64,000 bases of DNA from Saprospiraceae bacterium (GTDB lineage: Bacteria > Bacteroidota > Bacteroidia > Chitinophagales > Saprospiraceae): positions 161,680-225,679 of the forward strand of contig JANQLV010000029.1 in NCBI GenBank assembly GCA_028280415.1, in the 5' to 3' direction. Position numbers and translations under genes: made by a program. The notes under the pieces are model-generated. The model worked only from the letters and a program-made list of their open reading frames with translations. It searched no databases and was not told the origin of the DNA. Shown here piece by piece: positions 54,389 to 63,626 of this stretch (positions within the stretch are counted from its first letter, which is position 1; every line of letters starts with the position of its first letter).

Positions 54389-55774
54389 ATGAAATATAGT
54401 ACCATATTCACCCTGGTCATACTTTTCTGGAATTGCAAGTCCCCTGAAACAGTGGTACAAAAGGTCTCGCCTGACAGTGAAAATATTGAAGTTTTATGTT
54501 TGGCGAAAAATTGTTCGGACAAAGAACCTTTAAGTCTTTATGAATTCAATGGTATTGGCTTTACTAAAATTAAGGAACTGGAAAAAGTCGGGAAGGACAG
54601 CTTTGCACTGAAAATTCCTCAGGGGCAGGCTCGCTTTCTTTATGTCGGAACAGCCTCACAAGCTAAATTGCCTGTAATTTTTAGTGATGAAAATCTGCTT
54701 ATCGAAGGAAATTGTAAAGCTTTTCGCCGGTCTAAAATTCAGAACTCCCCTCAAAACGTTTTATATAATGATATTCTCCAGGAGATTCGTAACAATAAAC
54801 GAAACGTGCAGATGAAATTAGGGGAGTACCGCAAAGCTGCGAAATCCCCGGAAGCACAGGAGGAAATAAGAGCAGCACTGGTCGCAATGGATCAAAAACA
54901 TATGGCGTATCTGGATACGATTAGGGGAAAAAATCCTTTCCTCGCGAACATTGCTGCTCTGGGAACAATGATGAGTTACCCCAACAAAAAGAATCAATAT
55001 CTAAACGAAATTGATTTCTTTGCTTCGGAGTACTTTAAAAATGCGGACCTTGCTAGTGGCGACTTTAATAATATTCCGTATTTATTTGAAGCCTTCAAAG
55101 ATTTTTCTCAAACCATTGCTTCTGTTGGCCTGGATAAAGAAGCTGTCCGTCGGCTGATTGATCAGAATTTGAATAAAGTACCGGATGCTTCCAAAGCATT
55201 GCGTTATGCCTTAGGAGGGACGAGTCTTGGCCTGCAAGCGAAAAATCATCCTTTGTTTGTGGATTATGCCAATATATTTATCGAAAAATTCGGTGCAACA
55301 ACGGATCAGGCTTCTATAGATCGCCTAAAAACACAATTGAATCAGGCTAAGAGTTTTGTGACTGGTGGACAGGCTCCCGAAATCGCTTTAAAAACGCCCG
55401 AAGGAGAAGAATTAAAGCTTAGCGATATGAAAGGCAAAGTCGTTCTGATTGACTTTTGGGCAAGCTGGTGTGGCCCTTGTCGGAGAGAAAATCCCAATGT
55501 GGTCAGAGTATATAATAAATACAATCGCAAGGGTTTTGAAATATTGGGAGTAAGCCTGGATAAAACGAAAGATAAGTGGATGGCAGCTATCGAAAAAGAT
55601 GGATTGACCTGGCCACATGTCAGTGATCTGAAGGGCTGGCAAAGTAAGGCTGCTCAAACTTATGGGGTTCGATCCATTCCGCATACGGTTTTGGTTGACC
55701 GGCAAGGTAAAATTATTGCGCGAAACCTGCGTGGTTCTGCGCTTGAAAGAAAGCTGGCGGAGATTTTTGATTAA
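54389..55774 (+). CDS. TlpA-family thioredoxin lipoprotein with N-terminal DUF4369-like domain
   Basis: 461 residues. The signal peptide ends at LFWNC, an atypical but possible lipobox. The N-terminal 120 residues are beta-rich and resemble DUF4369, followed by a helical segment and a thioredoxin domain (about 325-461) with the redox motif WCGPC near residue 360 and the cis-Pro in SIPHTVLVD. It reduces or isomerises disulfides in the periplasm. Such fusions are frequent in Bacteroidota. It is followed by a VanX-like gene after 42 bp. Confidence 0.92.
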   Translation: MKYSTIFTLVILFWNCKSPETVVQKVSPDSENIEVLCLAKNCSDKEPLSLYEFNGIGFTKIKELEKVGKDSFALKIPQGQARFLYVGTASQAKLPVIFSDENLLIEGNCKAFRRSKIQNSPQNVLYNDILQEIRNNKRNVQMKLGEYRKAAKSPEAQEEIRAALVAMDQKHMAYLDTIRGKNPFLANIAALGTMMSYPNKKNQYLNEIDFFASEYFKNADLASGDFNNIPYLFEAFKDFSQTIASVGLDKEAVRRLIDQNLNKVPDASKALRYALGGTSLGLQAKNHPLFVDYANIFIEKFGATTDQASIDRLKTQLNQAKSFVTGGQAPEIALKTPEGEELKLSDMKGKVVLIDFWASWCGPCRRENPNVVRVYNKYNRKGFEILGVSLDKTKDKWMAAIEKDGLTWPHVSDLKGWQSKAAQTYGVRSIPHTVLVDRQGKIIARNLRGSALERKLAEIFD

Positions 55775-55816
55775 GGATTTCTACGCGGGGTTACACCGCA
55801 TTTTTCATATTTGATC

Positions 55817-56551
55817 ATGTATGTACGGCTTTTTTTTCTTTTCATTCTGAGCTTGTTAGTGTTTTGTTGTGTTGATGTACAACAAGGCCAGGAAGCGGAA
55901 TCGCTGCATCCGGAAAGGAAAACACCTGAGGTTATACCAGCTGACACCAGTGTGGCTAATCCGGAGAAAACAATAGCGGTTCCGGATTATGACACCAGCC
56001 AGTGGTCGGAGCTGATCCGCCTGGATGAGACCATTGTACTGGACATGCGGTACGCTACTATTAATAATTTTGTAAAAGAACAACTTTATGATTGTGGCAG
56101 ATGTTTTCTTCGGCCCGAGGCAGCGAAAGCAGTTGCCGGGGCGAATCAAGCGCTTGGAAAACTGGGATTCAGATTAAAAATGTTTGATTGTTTTCGGCCC
56201 CTACCCGTTCAGCAAAGACTTTGGGATAAATTTCAAAACCCCAGTTATGTAACGCCTCCCTCCAAAGGTTCAATGCACAACCGTGGTTTAGCAGTTGATC
56301 TTACGATTATAGATCAGACCGGAGAGGAGCTGGATATGGGAACGGAGTTTGATTTTTTTGGCAAAGAAGCGCATCATACTTATACCGGGCATTCTGAAGA
56401 AGTTAATAAAAACCGGCTATTGCTTAAAAAAACGATGGAAGACGCCGGGTTTAGGGGAATCCGTACCGAGTGGTGGCATTATTCCTATTCTAAAAGAACT
56501 TATAAACTGTCGGAGATGCTTTGGAATTGTCCAGCGCCGGACAAGGATTAA
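55817..56551 (+). CDS. VanX-like D-Ala-D-Ala dipeptidase lipoprotein (M15)
   Basis: 244 residues from ATG 55817 (the frame also opens at a TTG 6 bp upstream). Signal peptide with a LVFCC lipobox-like end. The M15D core has VLDMRYATINNF, the zinc ligands in SMHNRGLAVDLTI (His, Asp) and EWWHY (catalytic Glu and His) and FDCFRP with the active-site Arg. It hydrolyses D-Ala-D-Ala, most likely in peptidoglycan recycling; no vanHA partners occur nearby, so glycopeptide resistance is not suggested. Confidence 0.9.
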   Translation: MYVRLFFLFILSLLVFCCVDVQQGQEAESLHPERKTPEVIPADTSVANPEKTIAVPDYDTSQWSELIRLDETIVLDMRYATINNFVKEQLYDCGRCFLRPEAAKAVAGANQALGKLGFRLKMFDCFRPLPVQQRLWDKFQNPSYVTPPSKGSMHNRGLAVDLTIIDQTGEELDMGTEFDFFGKEAHHTYTGHSEEVNKNRLLLKKTMEDAGFRGIRTEWWHYSYSKRTYKLSEMLWNCPAPDKD

Positions 56552-56780
56552 AGCAGCGAAAGTTTTTTGTCATTCGATAAATGTTGTTGGTCGTTTTGTT
56601 TAGGCTTATCAATAGACAAGCTTTATCATTAGAGCATAATTCTTAATTTAACGGCCAGCGAAACAAAGCCTATAATTTCCACGTTACATTGCTGTTATTT
56701 TTCTAATTTTATCGACCCAAAATAAATTATAATAATTCCGTCAAAGGACTAAAAAGCATTCACCTTTATAAACATTAAAT

Positions 56781-57752
56781 ATGCAGGAAATAGCCTACAA
56801 AAACGAAGTAGAAGCAGTAGATGCGCTGGCTCAATCATATAAAGACTTATCACAGGAAATCGCAAAAGTGATCGTCGGACAAGAAGATGTAGTTCGGACT
56901 GTGATCATTTCTCTATTTAGCAATGGGCACAGCTTGTTGGTTGGTGTACCGGGTTTGGCGAAAACGCTTTTGGTAAGTACTATTGCTGATGTATTGGATT
57001 TGGATTTTAAGAGAATTCAGTTCACTCCGGATTTGATGCCTTCGGATATTACCGGATCGGAAATACTGGATGAAGATCGGCACTTCAAGTTTAATGCTGG
57101 GCCACTATTTTCCAATATTGTATTGGCAGATGAGATCAACCGTACCCCTCCGAAGACACAGGCGGCACTGCTTGAAGCTATGCAGGAACGGTCGGTTACA
57201 GTAAGCGGAACGCGCCACACTTTGCCCAAGCCCTTTTTTGTATTGGCTACGCAAAACCCAATTGAGCAGGAAGGAACCTATCCCTTACCCGAGGCGCAGC
57301 TCGATCGTTTTATGTTTAATATACCCTTGGATTATCCCTCTTATGATGAAGAAATTCAAGTGGTAAAAGCCACTACATCGGATAATAGAGTCAACCTCGG
57401 TAATATCGTTACCGCTGAACAAATTCTGTTTTTCCAGCAATTGATCAGAAAAATTCCGATTGCCGATAATGTACTCGAATATGCGGTAGGTCTGGCAACC
57501 AAGACCCGGCCAAACACGACAAAAGCAACGGATGCTGTTAATAATTACATCGCCTGGGGGGCGGGGCCACGGGCATCTCAGTATCTGGTACTCGGAGCAA
57601 AATGCCATGCGGCAATCCACGGTAAATACTCTCCGGATATCGAAGATGTACAAGCTATTGCCAAATATGTGCTCCGTCACAGAATCGTACGAAATTTCAA
57701 AGCTGAGGCAGAAGGAATTACCGAAGAAAATGTGATCGAAGGATTGTTTTAA
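56781..57752 (+). CDS. MoxR-family AAA+ ATPase
   Basis: 323 residues, cytoplasmic AAA+ ATPase of the MoxR/RavA group, which acts as a chaperone for protein complexes with VWA-domain partners. Walker A is GVPGLAKT, Walker B LADEINRTPPKTQAALLEAMQE, sensor 1 FFVLATQNP, arginine finger LPEAQLDRF. The usual DUF58 and VWA partner genes are not seen here, as the next gene is DUF4837. Strong terminator directly after the stop. Confidence 0.93.
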   Translation: MQEIAYKNEVEAVDALAQSYKDLSQEIAKVIVGQEDVVRTVIISLFSNGHSLLVGVPGLAKTLLVSTIADVLDLDFKRIQFTPDLMPSDITGSEILDEDRHFKFNAGPLFSNIVLADEINRTPPKTQAALLEAMQERSVTVSGTRHTLPKPFFVLATQNPIEQEGTYPLPEAQLDRFMFNIPLDYPSYDEEIQVVKATTSDNRVNLGNIVTAEQILFFQQLIRKIPIADNVLEYAVGLATKTRPNTTKATDAVNNYIAWGAGPRASQYLVLGAKCHAAIHGKYSPDIEDVQAIAKYVLRHRIVRNFKAEAEGITEENVIEGLF

Positions 57753-58130
57753 CCCGATTTTTTGATCCTAACCGGAACGGATAACAGATTAATAGATTTG
57801 TTATCCGTTTTTTATTATACCTAAAAAAGTACGTATCAATAAATTGGCATTTTCCATTGAGGGCTTAAGTTTTATACGAACCGCTCGTTTTTAAATGGGA
57901 ATTAATGGAATAGTGACCGGGGCCCTAAATTACTTTGGAATAGACATAAAACAATCTTAAAAGCGGTTAAAGATACGCCAAAAGACAGCGGTAAAGCATC
58001 TTTCCAGCAGAAACACAATATGCCCTGGCATAAATTATTAAATTTACATGCACCTGGTTGGGAATAGGTTAATATCTGTTAATGCTTATGATTATCCGGG
58101 AGCCTGAGTCGTCGAATAAAAACTAAATAT
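57753..58130. other. Intergenic region after moxR
   Basis: 378 bp containing the moxR terminator (57776-57813) and then AT-rich sequence. No promoter of consensus type, tRNA or gene was recognised in the remaining 310 bp. Confidence 0.5.
57776..57813 (+). terminator. Terminator of the MoxR gene
   Basis: AACGGATAACA-N12-TGTTATCCGTT (57776-57809), a perfect 11-bp stem, followed by TTTTTT. Confidence 0.85.
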
Positions 58131-59207
58131 ATGAAAGCTTATTTCAGTGTATTAATACTTGCTCTGGGAACATTATTCTTTAGTGCCTGTAATAGTGACT
58201 TCGTAGATCAATTGGCACCTACTCCGGTTGCTTACGGGCAAATTAACGAACTGGTTCTGGTCGCTGATAAAAACTTGTGGGAAGGCCCGGTTGGAGATAC
58301 ACTTCGTTATTATCTGTCCTCAGCCTATATTATACTTCCTCAGCCAGAACCCATTCTTGATATTCGCTTTTACGAGCCCAAAGATATGGAGGCCGTACCG
58401 GGGCGTAAAAATTTCAGAAGTTATCTTTTTGTAGGAGATTTAAGTGATGAAGACTCTCCCACTACTCAAAAAATTAAAAGAGATATAGGCTCCGAAAGCA
58501 TATACCGGGCAAATCAGGATCCTTCTTTCAATTTGTCTATCGGGACCAATAAGTGGGCAAAAGATCAGATGTTACTTTACCAGTTTGCAAAAGATAAAAA
58601 TACATTGGTTGAAAATATCAAGAAAAATGCGCCGGTTATTTTGCGTAGAGTTAAGAAACATGATCTTGAAATCGTAGATGCTAATGTTTATCAAGGGGGT
58701 GTTAATGCGGATTTAGTCTCGCTGGTACAGGCAAAGATGGGCGTGAATTTTAAAGTGCCTTATGATTATTTTCTCGCAATGAATGATAGTACATCAAACA
58801 CTATTTGGATGCGTAAGGAAAATGATTATTTGAGCAGTAATATTTTTTTACATAAGTTTTCTTATGATCGTAAAGAGCAATTGTCCAAAGAGGGAATAAA
58901 GACCAAGTTGAACCGGTTGGGACAATTTGTAAGTACGGAAATTGAAGGAACGTACAAAAAGATTAATGATATTGATCTGCCAATGTATATTACCAATCGC
59001 CAGTTAGATGGAAAATACCTCGTGGAAGCCCGCGGGATTTGGGAAATTGAAAATGATTTTATGGGAGGCCCCTTTATAAGTTATTCCATCCTTAATCAGG
59101 CGACTAATGAGATACTTTTGCTCGAAGGGTTTATCCATGCTCCGGGGAAAACCAAGCGGGAGTATATGCAGCAAATAGAACATATATTCGGAACCTTGAA
59201 GTTTTGA
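58131..59207 (+). CDS. DUF4837 family lipoprotein
   Basis: 358 residues; signal peptide with lipobox FFSAC. The protein matches DUF4837 by its length and by features such as ELVLVADKNLWEGPVGDTLR near the N-terminus and the C-terminal ARGIWEIENDFMGGPFISY and LEGFIHAPGKTKREYMQQIE. DUF4837 proteins are conserved across Bacteroidota envelopes; their function is unknown. Transcribed alone and ended by a terminator at 59269-59306. Confidence 0.9.
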   Translation: MKAYFSVLILALGTLFFSACNSDFVDQLAPTPVAYGQINELVLVADKNLWEGPVGDTLRYYLSSAYIILPQPEPILDIRFYEPKDMEAVPGRKNFRSYLFVGDLSDEDSPTTQKIKRDIGSESIYRANQDPSFNLSIGTNKWAKDQMLLYQFAKDKNTLVENIKKNAPVILRRVKKHDLEIVDANVYQGGVNADLVSLVQAKMGVNFKVPYDYFLAMNDSTSNTIWMRKENDYLSSNIFLHKFSYDRKEQLSKEGIKTKLNRLGQFVSTEIEGTYKKINDIDLPMYITNRQLDGKYLVEARGIWEIENDFMGGPFISYSILNQATNEILLLEGFIHAPGKTKREYMQQIEHIFGTLKF

Positions 59208-59268
59208 TATTTACCTTTTCGATTTTCGGAAGGTGAACCTTGAGAGTCGAAGAATGAAGGATACCGGC

Positions 59269-59310
59269 AAAAAAAGTGTTTGAAGATTTCCTCGAACACT
59301 TTTTTTATTC
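59269..59310 (+). terminator. Terminator of the DUF4837 gene
   Basis: AAAAAAAGTGTTTGA (59269-59283) pairs with TCGAACACTTTTTTT (59292-59306), one G-U pair, loop 8 nt, ending in seven Ts. It also argues that the sigma gene does not start at 59276. Confidence 0.82.
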
Positions 59311-59341
59311 CTATATTATTTGGCGAATAGCCATTCCACTT

Positions 59342-59932
59342 ATGGGAAAACCACTCAAAGCTAATATTACGTCTTGTACGGACGAGGAATTACTAAAATT
59401 AATTCATTCCGAACCGGGTAACAACTATGCCGGTGAATTGTACAAGCGTTATGCTCACCTTGTTTTTAGCATATGCTTTAAATACCTCAAAAATAAGTCT
59501 GATAGCAATGATGTAATGATGAATGTGTTTGAACGTTTTCTGAAGAAGCCTCCTTCGGGAGATATTTTTTCTTTTAAAAAGTGGTTGCTCACGGTAAGTA
59601 AAAATGAGTCCCTGACTTTTCTCAGAAACAGTAAAAGAGCGAGTACACATCTGGAAGAGTGGAAAAAAAATGAAAAAAAGTCTGGAATTTTTGTGGAAAA
59701 TGAAGATGTCTGGAGTCTTAATAATAAAGCAAATGATGAAAACCATCTGCGAAAAGCAATGGAGGTACTGAAAGCACCTCAGCGTATGTGCCTTGAGCTT
59801 TTTTATATCAAAGGGAGAAGTTATAAAGAAATCGAAGCGCAGACAGATTTCACGCTTAAAGAGGTTAAAAGTCATTTGCAAAACGGGAAAAGAAAACTCA
59901 GGCTTTTATTGGAGGACACAAAGCCTGAATGA
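59342..59932 (+). CDS. ECF-type RNA polymerase sigma factor
   Basis: 196 residues from ATG 59342 (longer frame to 59276 rejected because it overlaps a terminator). Region 2: YKRYAHLVFSICFKYLKNK, SDSNDVMMNVFERFLKK and FSFKKWLLTVSKNESLTFLR; region 4: LKAPQRMCLELFYIKGRSYKEIEA then TLKEVKSHLQNGKRKLR. The DDVMMNVFERF-like region 2.2 lacks the usual acidic triplet. It is cotranscribed with the downstream anti-sigma gene, 41 bp apart. Confidence 0.92.
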   Translation: MGKPLKANITSCTDEELLKLIHSEPGNNYAGELYKRYAHLVFSICFKYLKNKSDSNDVMMNVFERFLKKPPSGDIFSFKKWLLTVSKNESLTFLRNSKRASTHLEEWKKNEKKSGIFVENEDVWSLNNKANDENHLRKAMEVLKAPQRMCLELFYIKGRSYKEIEAQTDFTLKEVKSHLQNGKRKLRLLLEDTKPE

Positions 59933-59973
59933 TCGCCGGGGAAAACAGGATTATATGATATTAGAATAATAAG

Positions 59974-60729
59974 ATGAAAAAAATATTTCAACCAACGGAT
60001 TGCTTGTCACCTGCGGACCTTCAGGATTATATGAATGATAATCTTACAGAAGACAGGAGGTTTCGGCTAGAAAATCATCTTTTGGATTGTCCTTTGTGTT
60101 CGGAGGCATTGGAGGGCTATGCCGCAATGGATTATATAACTGAAATGGATTTTGGGGATTTATACGAAAAGATTAACCAAAAAACCAAGGGACGTGTAAT
60201 AGAATCTCGACAACGGTTTTTTTCCTGGAATAACATTGCTGCCGGTTTTATATTTCTCATACTGGCGAGTGCGGCATATCTGTATTATCAAGGGAATCGT
60301 TCTGCAATAAATGCTTATCAGGCCTATTTTGAAAATCAGGATAATTCCTTTGCGGTGAGATCGATAAAGGAGAATAGCTTTTCAAAAGAATTGTTGACGG
60401 GAATTGAATTATACAATAATGAAAATTATCAGGCTAGTCTTTCATTTTTTGAAGATTATTTAAAAAGCAAGCCAGAAACAGTCGAAGCAGCGTATTATGC
60501 AGGCCTGTCCGCACTTCATGTCGGTGAACAGGAAATGGCTATAGATTGGTTAATGACCGTGCGGCTAAATAGCGATCAACTGTACGAGGAAGTAACCTGG
60601 CGATTGGCAGAAATTCATTTGAAAAAGGGGGATCGTAAAAAAGCAAAAGTACTATTGAGTGAATTGGTTAAATTAAACTCTGGTTATTATGCCGAACAGG
60701 CGAAAAATCTTTTAGAAGTATTGCAATAG
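59974..60729 (+). CDS. ZAS-type anti-sigma factor fused to periplasmic TPR
   Basis: 251 residues: a cytoplasmic ZAS zinc-finger (His35-x3-Cys39-x2-Cys42, with Cys10 upstream), one membrane segment (about 87-107) and a periplasmic TPR region (about 135-250, e.g. AAYYAGLSALHVGEQEMAID). It should hold the neighbouring sigma factor and respond through the TPR domain to a periplasmic partner. The architecture is shared with the 29.4-kb protein, which lacks the zinc ligands. No second signal peptide. Confidence 0.85.
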   Translation: MKKIFQPTDCLSPADLQDYMNDNLTEDRRFRLENHLLDCPLCSEALEGYAAMDYITEMDFGDLYEKINQKTKGRVIESRQRFFSWNNIAAGFIFLILASAAYLYYQGNRSAINAYQAYFENQDNSFAVRSIKENSFSKELLTGIELYNNENYQASLSFFEDYLKSKPETVEAAYYAGLSALHVGEQEMAIDWLMTVRLNSDQLYEEVTWRLAEIHLKKGDRKKAKVLLSELVKLNSGYYAEQAKNLLEVLQ

Positions 60730-61118
60730 AAAAACCCATAAGCCTCTGTTGTGGGATATACCCAATCAGGAATTGGTTTTTATTAAAATTACACCACTTT
60801 ATTCTATGTCGAATTTGAGAATAAATAGGATATTATTTTCTCTTGGTATTTTTCCTTCCATGCTGCGATTATTCCCTGATTTTCCTTTGAATTTTTTGAA
60901 GTAGGCATCATTGGCGCTTTATTAAGCCTGGGCTCAGGGTATTTTTTGGGAAAATCTAATACATTAACGTTTCGACTGCTTTTATAATTTTAAGCATCAG
61001 TGTACAAATATCCCAAGATAAACTTCTGGCCAGAATGATTCGATAACTTTGTTATAATAAAAATCGGGTAGTACTTCTTAAAAGTACTACCCGAGATTGA
61101 TTTTGATTAAATGCTTTT
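60730..61118. other. Intergenic region between the anti-sigma gene and htpG
   Basis: 389 bp with a weak terminator-like hairpin after the plus gene (CCAAT/ATTGG at 60762-60776, followed by five Ts) and the htpG terminator (61058-61094). No gene, promoter or tRNA was recognised in the rest. Confidence 0.5.
61058..61094 (-). terminator. Terminator of htpG
   Basis: A perfect 13-bp stem TCGGGTAGTACTT / AAGTACTACCCGA (61064-61076 and 61082-61094); on the minus strand the stem is followed by TTTTTATT. Confidence 0.88.
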
Positions 61119-62981
61119 TTACTTCAAGAACTCAATACTCTTATTGATGAAGCTGGTTAATTCTGCTCCTTTCAACATTCCCTGGTTCAATAAAGCTAAA
61201 TTATAAAGATGTGTTACAAACTCTTCTTTCTTCTCTTCGGAACGCATTTTTAATAATTTTTCTGCAACCAGACTGTGGTTGGTATTTATAACCACGTTAT
61301 AACTATCCGGGAAAGCATCCGACTGCATACCCTGTAGGGCCTGCATTTCTTTCATCCTTCGCATAAACTCGGGACGGGTAATCACTACCGGCTGATCATC
61401 CGGAGAAAGTGGTTTTAAACTAATACTTGTCCCGGGTTGATTAATCTTGCTTTCAAACAGGGCCTTGATTTTTTCCTGTTCCTTTTCACTGAGTACCGAC
61501 TCTTGCTCCTCGTCTTTTTGTACAAGATTGCTGACAATATCCGAATCCACCCTCACAAAGGTAATACCTTCGGTTTTGTACTCCAGATGTTGCATAAAGT
61601 GATTATCGATTACCGTATCAAACTCTAATACATCATAACCATAGTTCTTGGCAGATGCAATAAAGCTGTCATGTTCCGCCAGATTATTTGAATAGATCAT
61701 AATGATCTTTTCATGCTTATCGGTTTGATTTGCCTTAATCTGCTCTTTGTACTCATCGATGGTAAAGAATTTCCCTTCTGTGTTTTTCAGTAGGGCAAAT
61801 TTCAATGCTTTTTCGTGGAATTTTTCTTCTGAAAGCATTCCGTATTTGATAAATACGCCCAGGTCTTTCCATTTGCTCTCAAATTCTTCCCGGTCTTTTT
61901 TGAAAAGCTTGGCCAGTTTTTCAGCAACCTTTTTAGTGATATAACCGGTAATCTTTTTTACATTCTGATCACTTTGTAAATAGCTCCTGGAAACGTTTAG
62001 CGGGATATCCGGAGAGTCAATTACTCCATGAAGCAAGGTCAAAAACTCTGGAACAATCTCTTTTACATCATCTGTAACGTAGACCTGATTACTGTAAAGT
62101 TGGATTTTATTTTTTTGTACTTCGAGATTATTATTCAATTTTGGGAAATACAAAATCCCGGTGAGGTTAAATGGGAAATCAATATTTAGATGAATCCAGA
62201 ATAAAGGCGGAGTGCTATATGGATAAAGTTCGTTATAAAATTGTTTGTAATCCTCATCTTTCAAACTTCTTGGCTGTTTCTTCCAAGCCGGATTAGGATT
62301 ATTGATGATATTATCTACCTCTATTTCTTTGGCTTCTTTATCATCACCTTCGCCTTCATAGATCGTCTCTTTTTTCGTACCGAATTTGATTTCTACCGGT
62401 AAGAACTTACAATATTTGCTGAGCAAGGTTTGGATTCTGCCTTCTTCGAGATATTCTTTGGAGTCTTCACTAATGTGCAGGATAATATCGGTTCCACGTT
62501 CTTTTTTACTGCTCTCTTCCAGCGTATACTCTGTATCTCCATTGCAGGTCCACTTGGCAGCCTTCACCGTTTTCTTGTAAGTTTTAGTAACTACTTCTAC
62601 CTTGTCAGCCACCATAAATGCGGAATAAAAGCCTAATCCGAAATGACCGATAATGGCTTCGTTTTTATACTTTTCAAGAAATTCCTGTGCACTGGAAAAA
62701 GCGACCTGGTTGAGGTACTTTTCTACTTCTGCACTGGTCATCCCGATTCCTTTATCGCGAATAGTGAGGGTTTTGTTTTCACTATCTAGGATAATCTCGA
62801 TGGTCATATCGCCGAGTTCCCCTTTAAAGATTCCTTTGGAAGCGAGTGCTTTTAGCTTTGTGGTAGCATCGACAGCATTGGATACTAATTCCCGTAGAAA
62901 GATTTCCTGATCGGAGTATAGAAATTGCTTAATGATCGGAAAAATATTTTCTGTTTGTACAGATATCTGCCCTTTTTGCAT
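61119..62981 (-). CDS. htpG: Chaperone HtpG, bacterial Hsp90
   Basis: 620 residues, cytoplasmic ATP-dependent chaperone of the Hsp90 family. N-terminal ATPase domain with FLRELVSNAVDAT (catalytic Glu), DKGIGMT and GHFGLGFYSAFMVA; the middle domain has SRSYLQSDQNVKKI with the conserved Arg; the C-terminal dimer domain ends in NKSIEFLK. Length and motif order are normal. ATG at 62981. Monocistronic with a strong terminator; heat-shock promoter not recognised. Confidence 0.97.
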   Translation of the reverse strand: MQKGQISVQTENIFPIIKQFLYSDQEIFLRELVSNAVDATTKLKALASKGIFKGELGDMTIEIILDSENKTLTIRDKGIGMTSAEVEKYLNQVAFSSAQEFLEKYKNEAIIGHFGLGFYSAFMVADKVEVVTKTYKKTVKAAKWTCNGDTEYTLEESSKKERGTDIILHISEDSKEYLEEGRIQTLLSKYCKFLPVEIKFGTKKETIYEGEGDDKEAKEIEVDNIINNPNPAWKKQPRSLKDEDYKQFYNELYPYSTPPLFWIHLNIDFPFNLTGILYFPKLNNNLEVQKNKIQLYSNQVYVTDDVKEIVPEFLTLLHGVIDSPDIPLNVSRSYLQSDQNVKKITGYITKKVAEKLAKLFKKDREEFESKWKDLGVFIKYGMLSEEKFHEKALKFALLKNTEGKFFTIDEYKEQIKANQTDKHEKIIMIYSNNLAEHDSFIASAKNYGYDVLEFDTVIDNHFMQHLEYKTEGITFVRVDSDIVSNLVQKDEEQESVLSEKEQEKIKALFESKINQPGTSISLKPLSPDDQPVVITRPEFMRRMKEMQALQGMQSDAFPDSYNVVINTNHSLVAEKLLKMRSEEKKEEFVTHLYNLALLNQGMLKGAELTSFINKSIEFLK

Positions 62982-63150
62982 GTTTTATAAGTTTTTTGAA
63001 AAGAATAAGATCATTTTAACTGCTTTCTATTGTTTTCAAACTATATGCCACCGCTTTTTTACTGACAAAATGGCGGAACTTCAAACTTTGCACTTTGGTA
63101 TTCAACTTTTGTAATAGGAAGAGCAAAAATCGGGTAAGGAACAACAAATA

Positions 63151-63465
63151 ATGAAAAATTTATATGGCTCACTTATTGCACTTAGCTTAAACACACTGAA
63201 TAATGAAAATATTATGGAAAACTTCCGAACCATACACAGTTCTAAAATCGAAAATCTAATCACAAAATTTTACTACAAAAAGAACCATTTGTGCTTTCAG
63301 ATTTTGTTGAACTGCGAAGGTAATGAGACTAAACTCTATAAAGAATTTAATGACTATGCTCAGTACAAAGCAGCGTACAACAAATTACTTGAAATGAAGA
63401 AACTGGATGAACTGATTTTGCTTGAAGAAACAGCAGTGAATGAGACACATTTGAGTTTTTCGTAA
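63151..63465 (+). CDS. Small protein of unknown function
   Basis: 104 residues, or 83 from a second ATG at 63214 (MENFRTIHSSKIENL). Lys/Asn/Leu-rich with a helical C-terminal part (YAQYKAAYNKLLEMKKLDELILLEE). No motif, membrane segment or signal peptide was recognised. It lies divergent from htpG and just before the structured repeat region. It may be a real small gene, but the composition is close to random AT-rich coding, so confidence is moderate. Confidence 0.5.
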   Translation: MKNLYGSLIALSLNTLNNENIMENFRTIHSSKIENLITKFYYKKNHLCFQILLNCEGNETKLYKEFNDYAQYKAAYNKLLEMKKLDELILLEETAVNETHLSFS

Positions 63466-63626
63466 TGGCATAGTTCTTGGAATTTATCCGAACGTAAATA
63501 ACAAAGAAAACAGGGAGATTAAACATCAATGAGAAACTAAAAAAGTGTTTATCCCGTCTAAAAACCTCTCCCCCTTCAAGGTTTAGTTGAATAAAAAATC
63601 GATGATCCGGGTTTGATCATCTTATA
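63466..63626. other. Hairpin-rich lead-in to the 178-bp repeat array
   Basis: This 161-bp stretch has no gene but two small hairpins: AAACCT-N8-AGGTTT with a C5 run in the loop (63562-63583 region) and a perfect GATGATC-CGGGTTT-GATCATC (63601-63621). The C-rich loop could pair with the G6 loop of the repeats. Confidence 0.55.

Noticed and set aside
55817..56551. Vancomycin-resistance vanX
   Set aside because: No vanH or vanA genes nearby; M15D dipeptidases of this kind are common in Bacteroidota cell-wall recycling.
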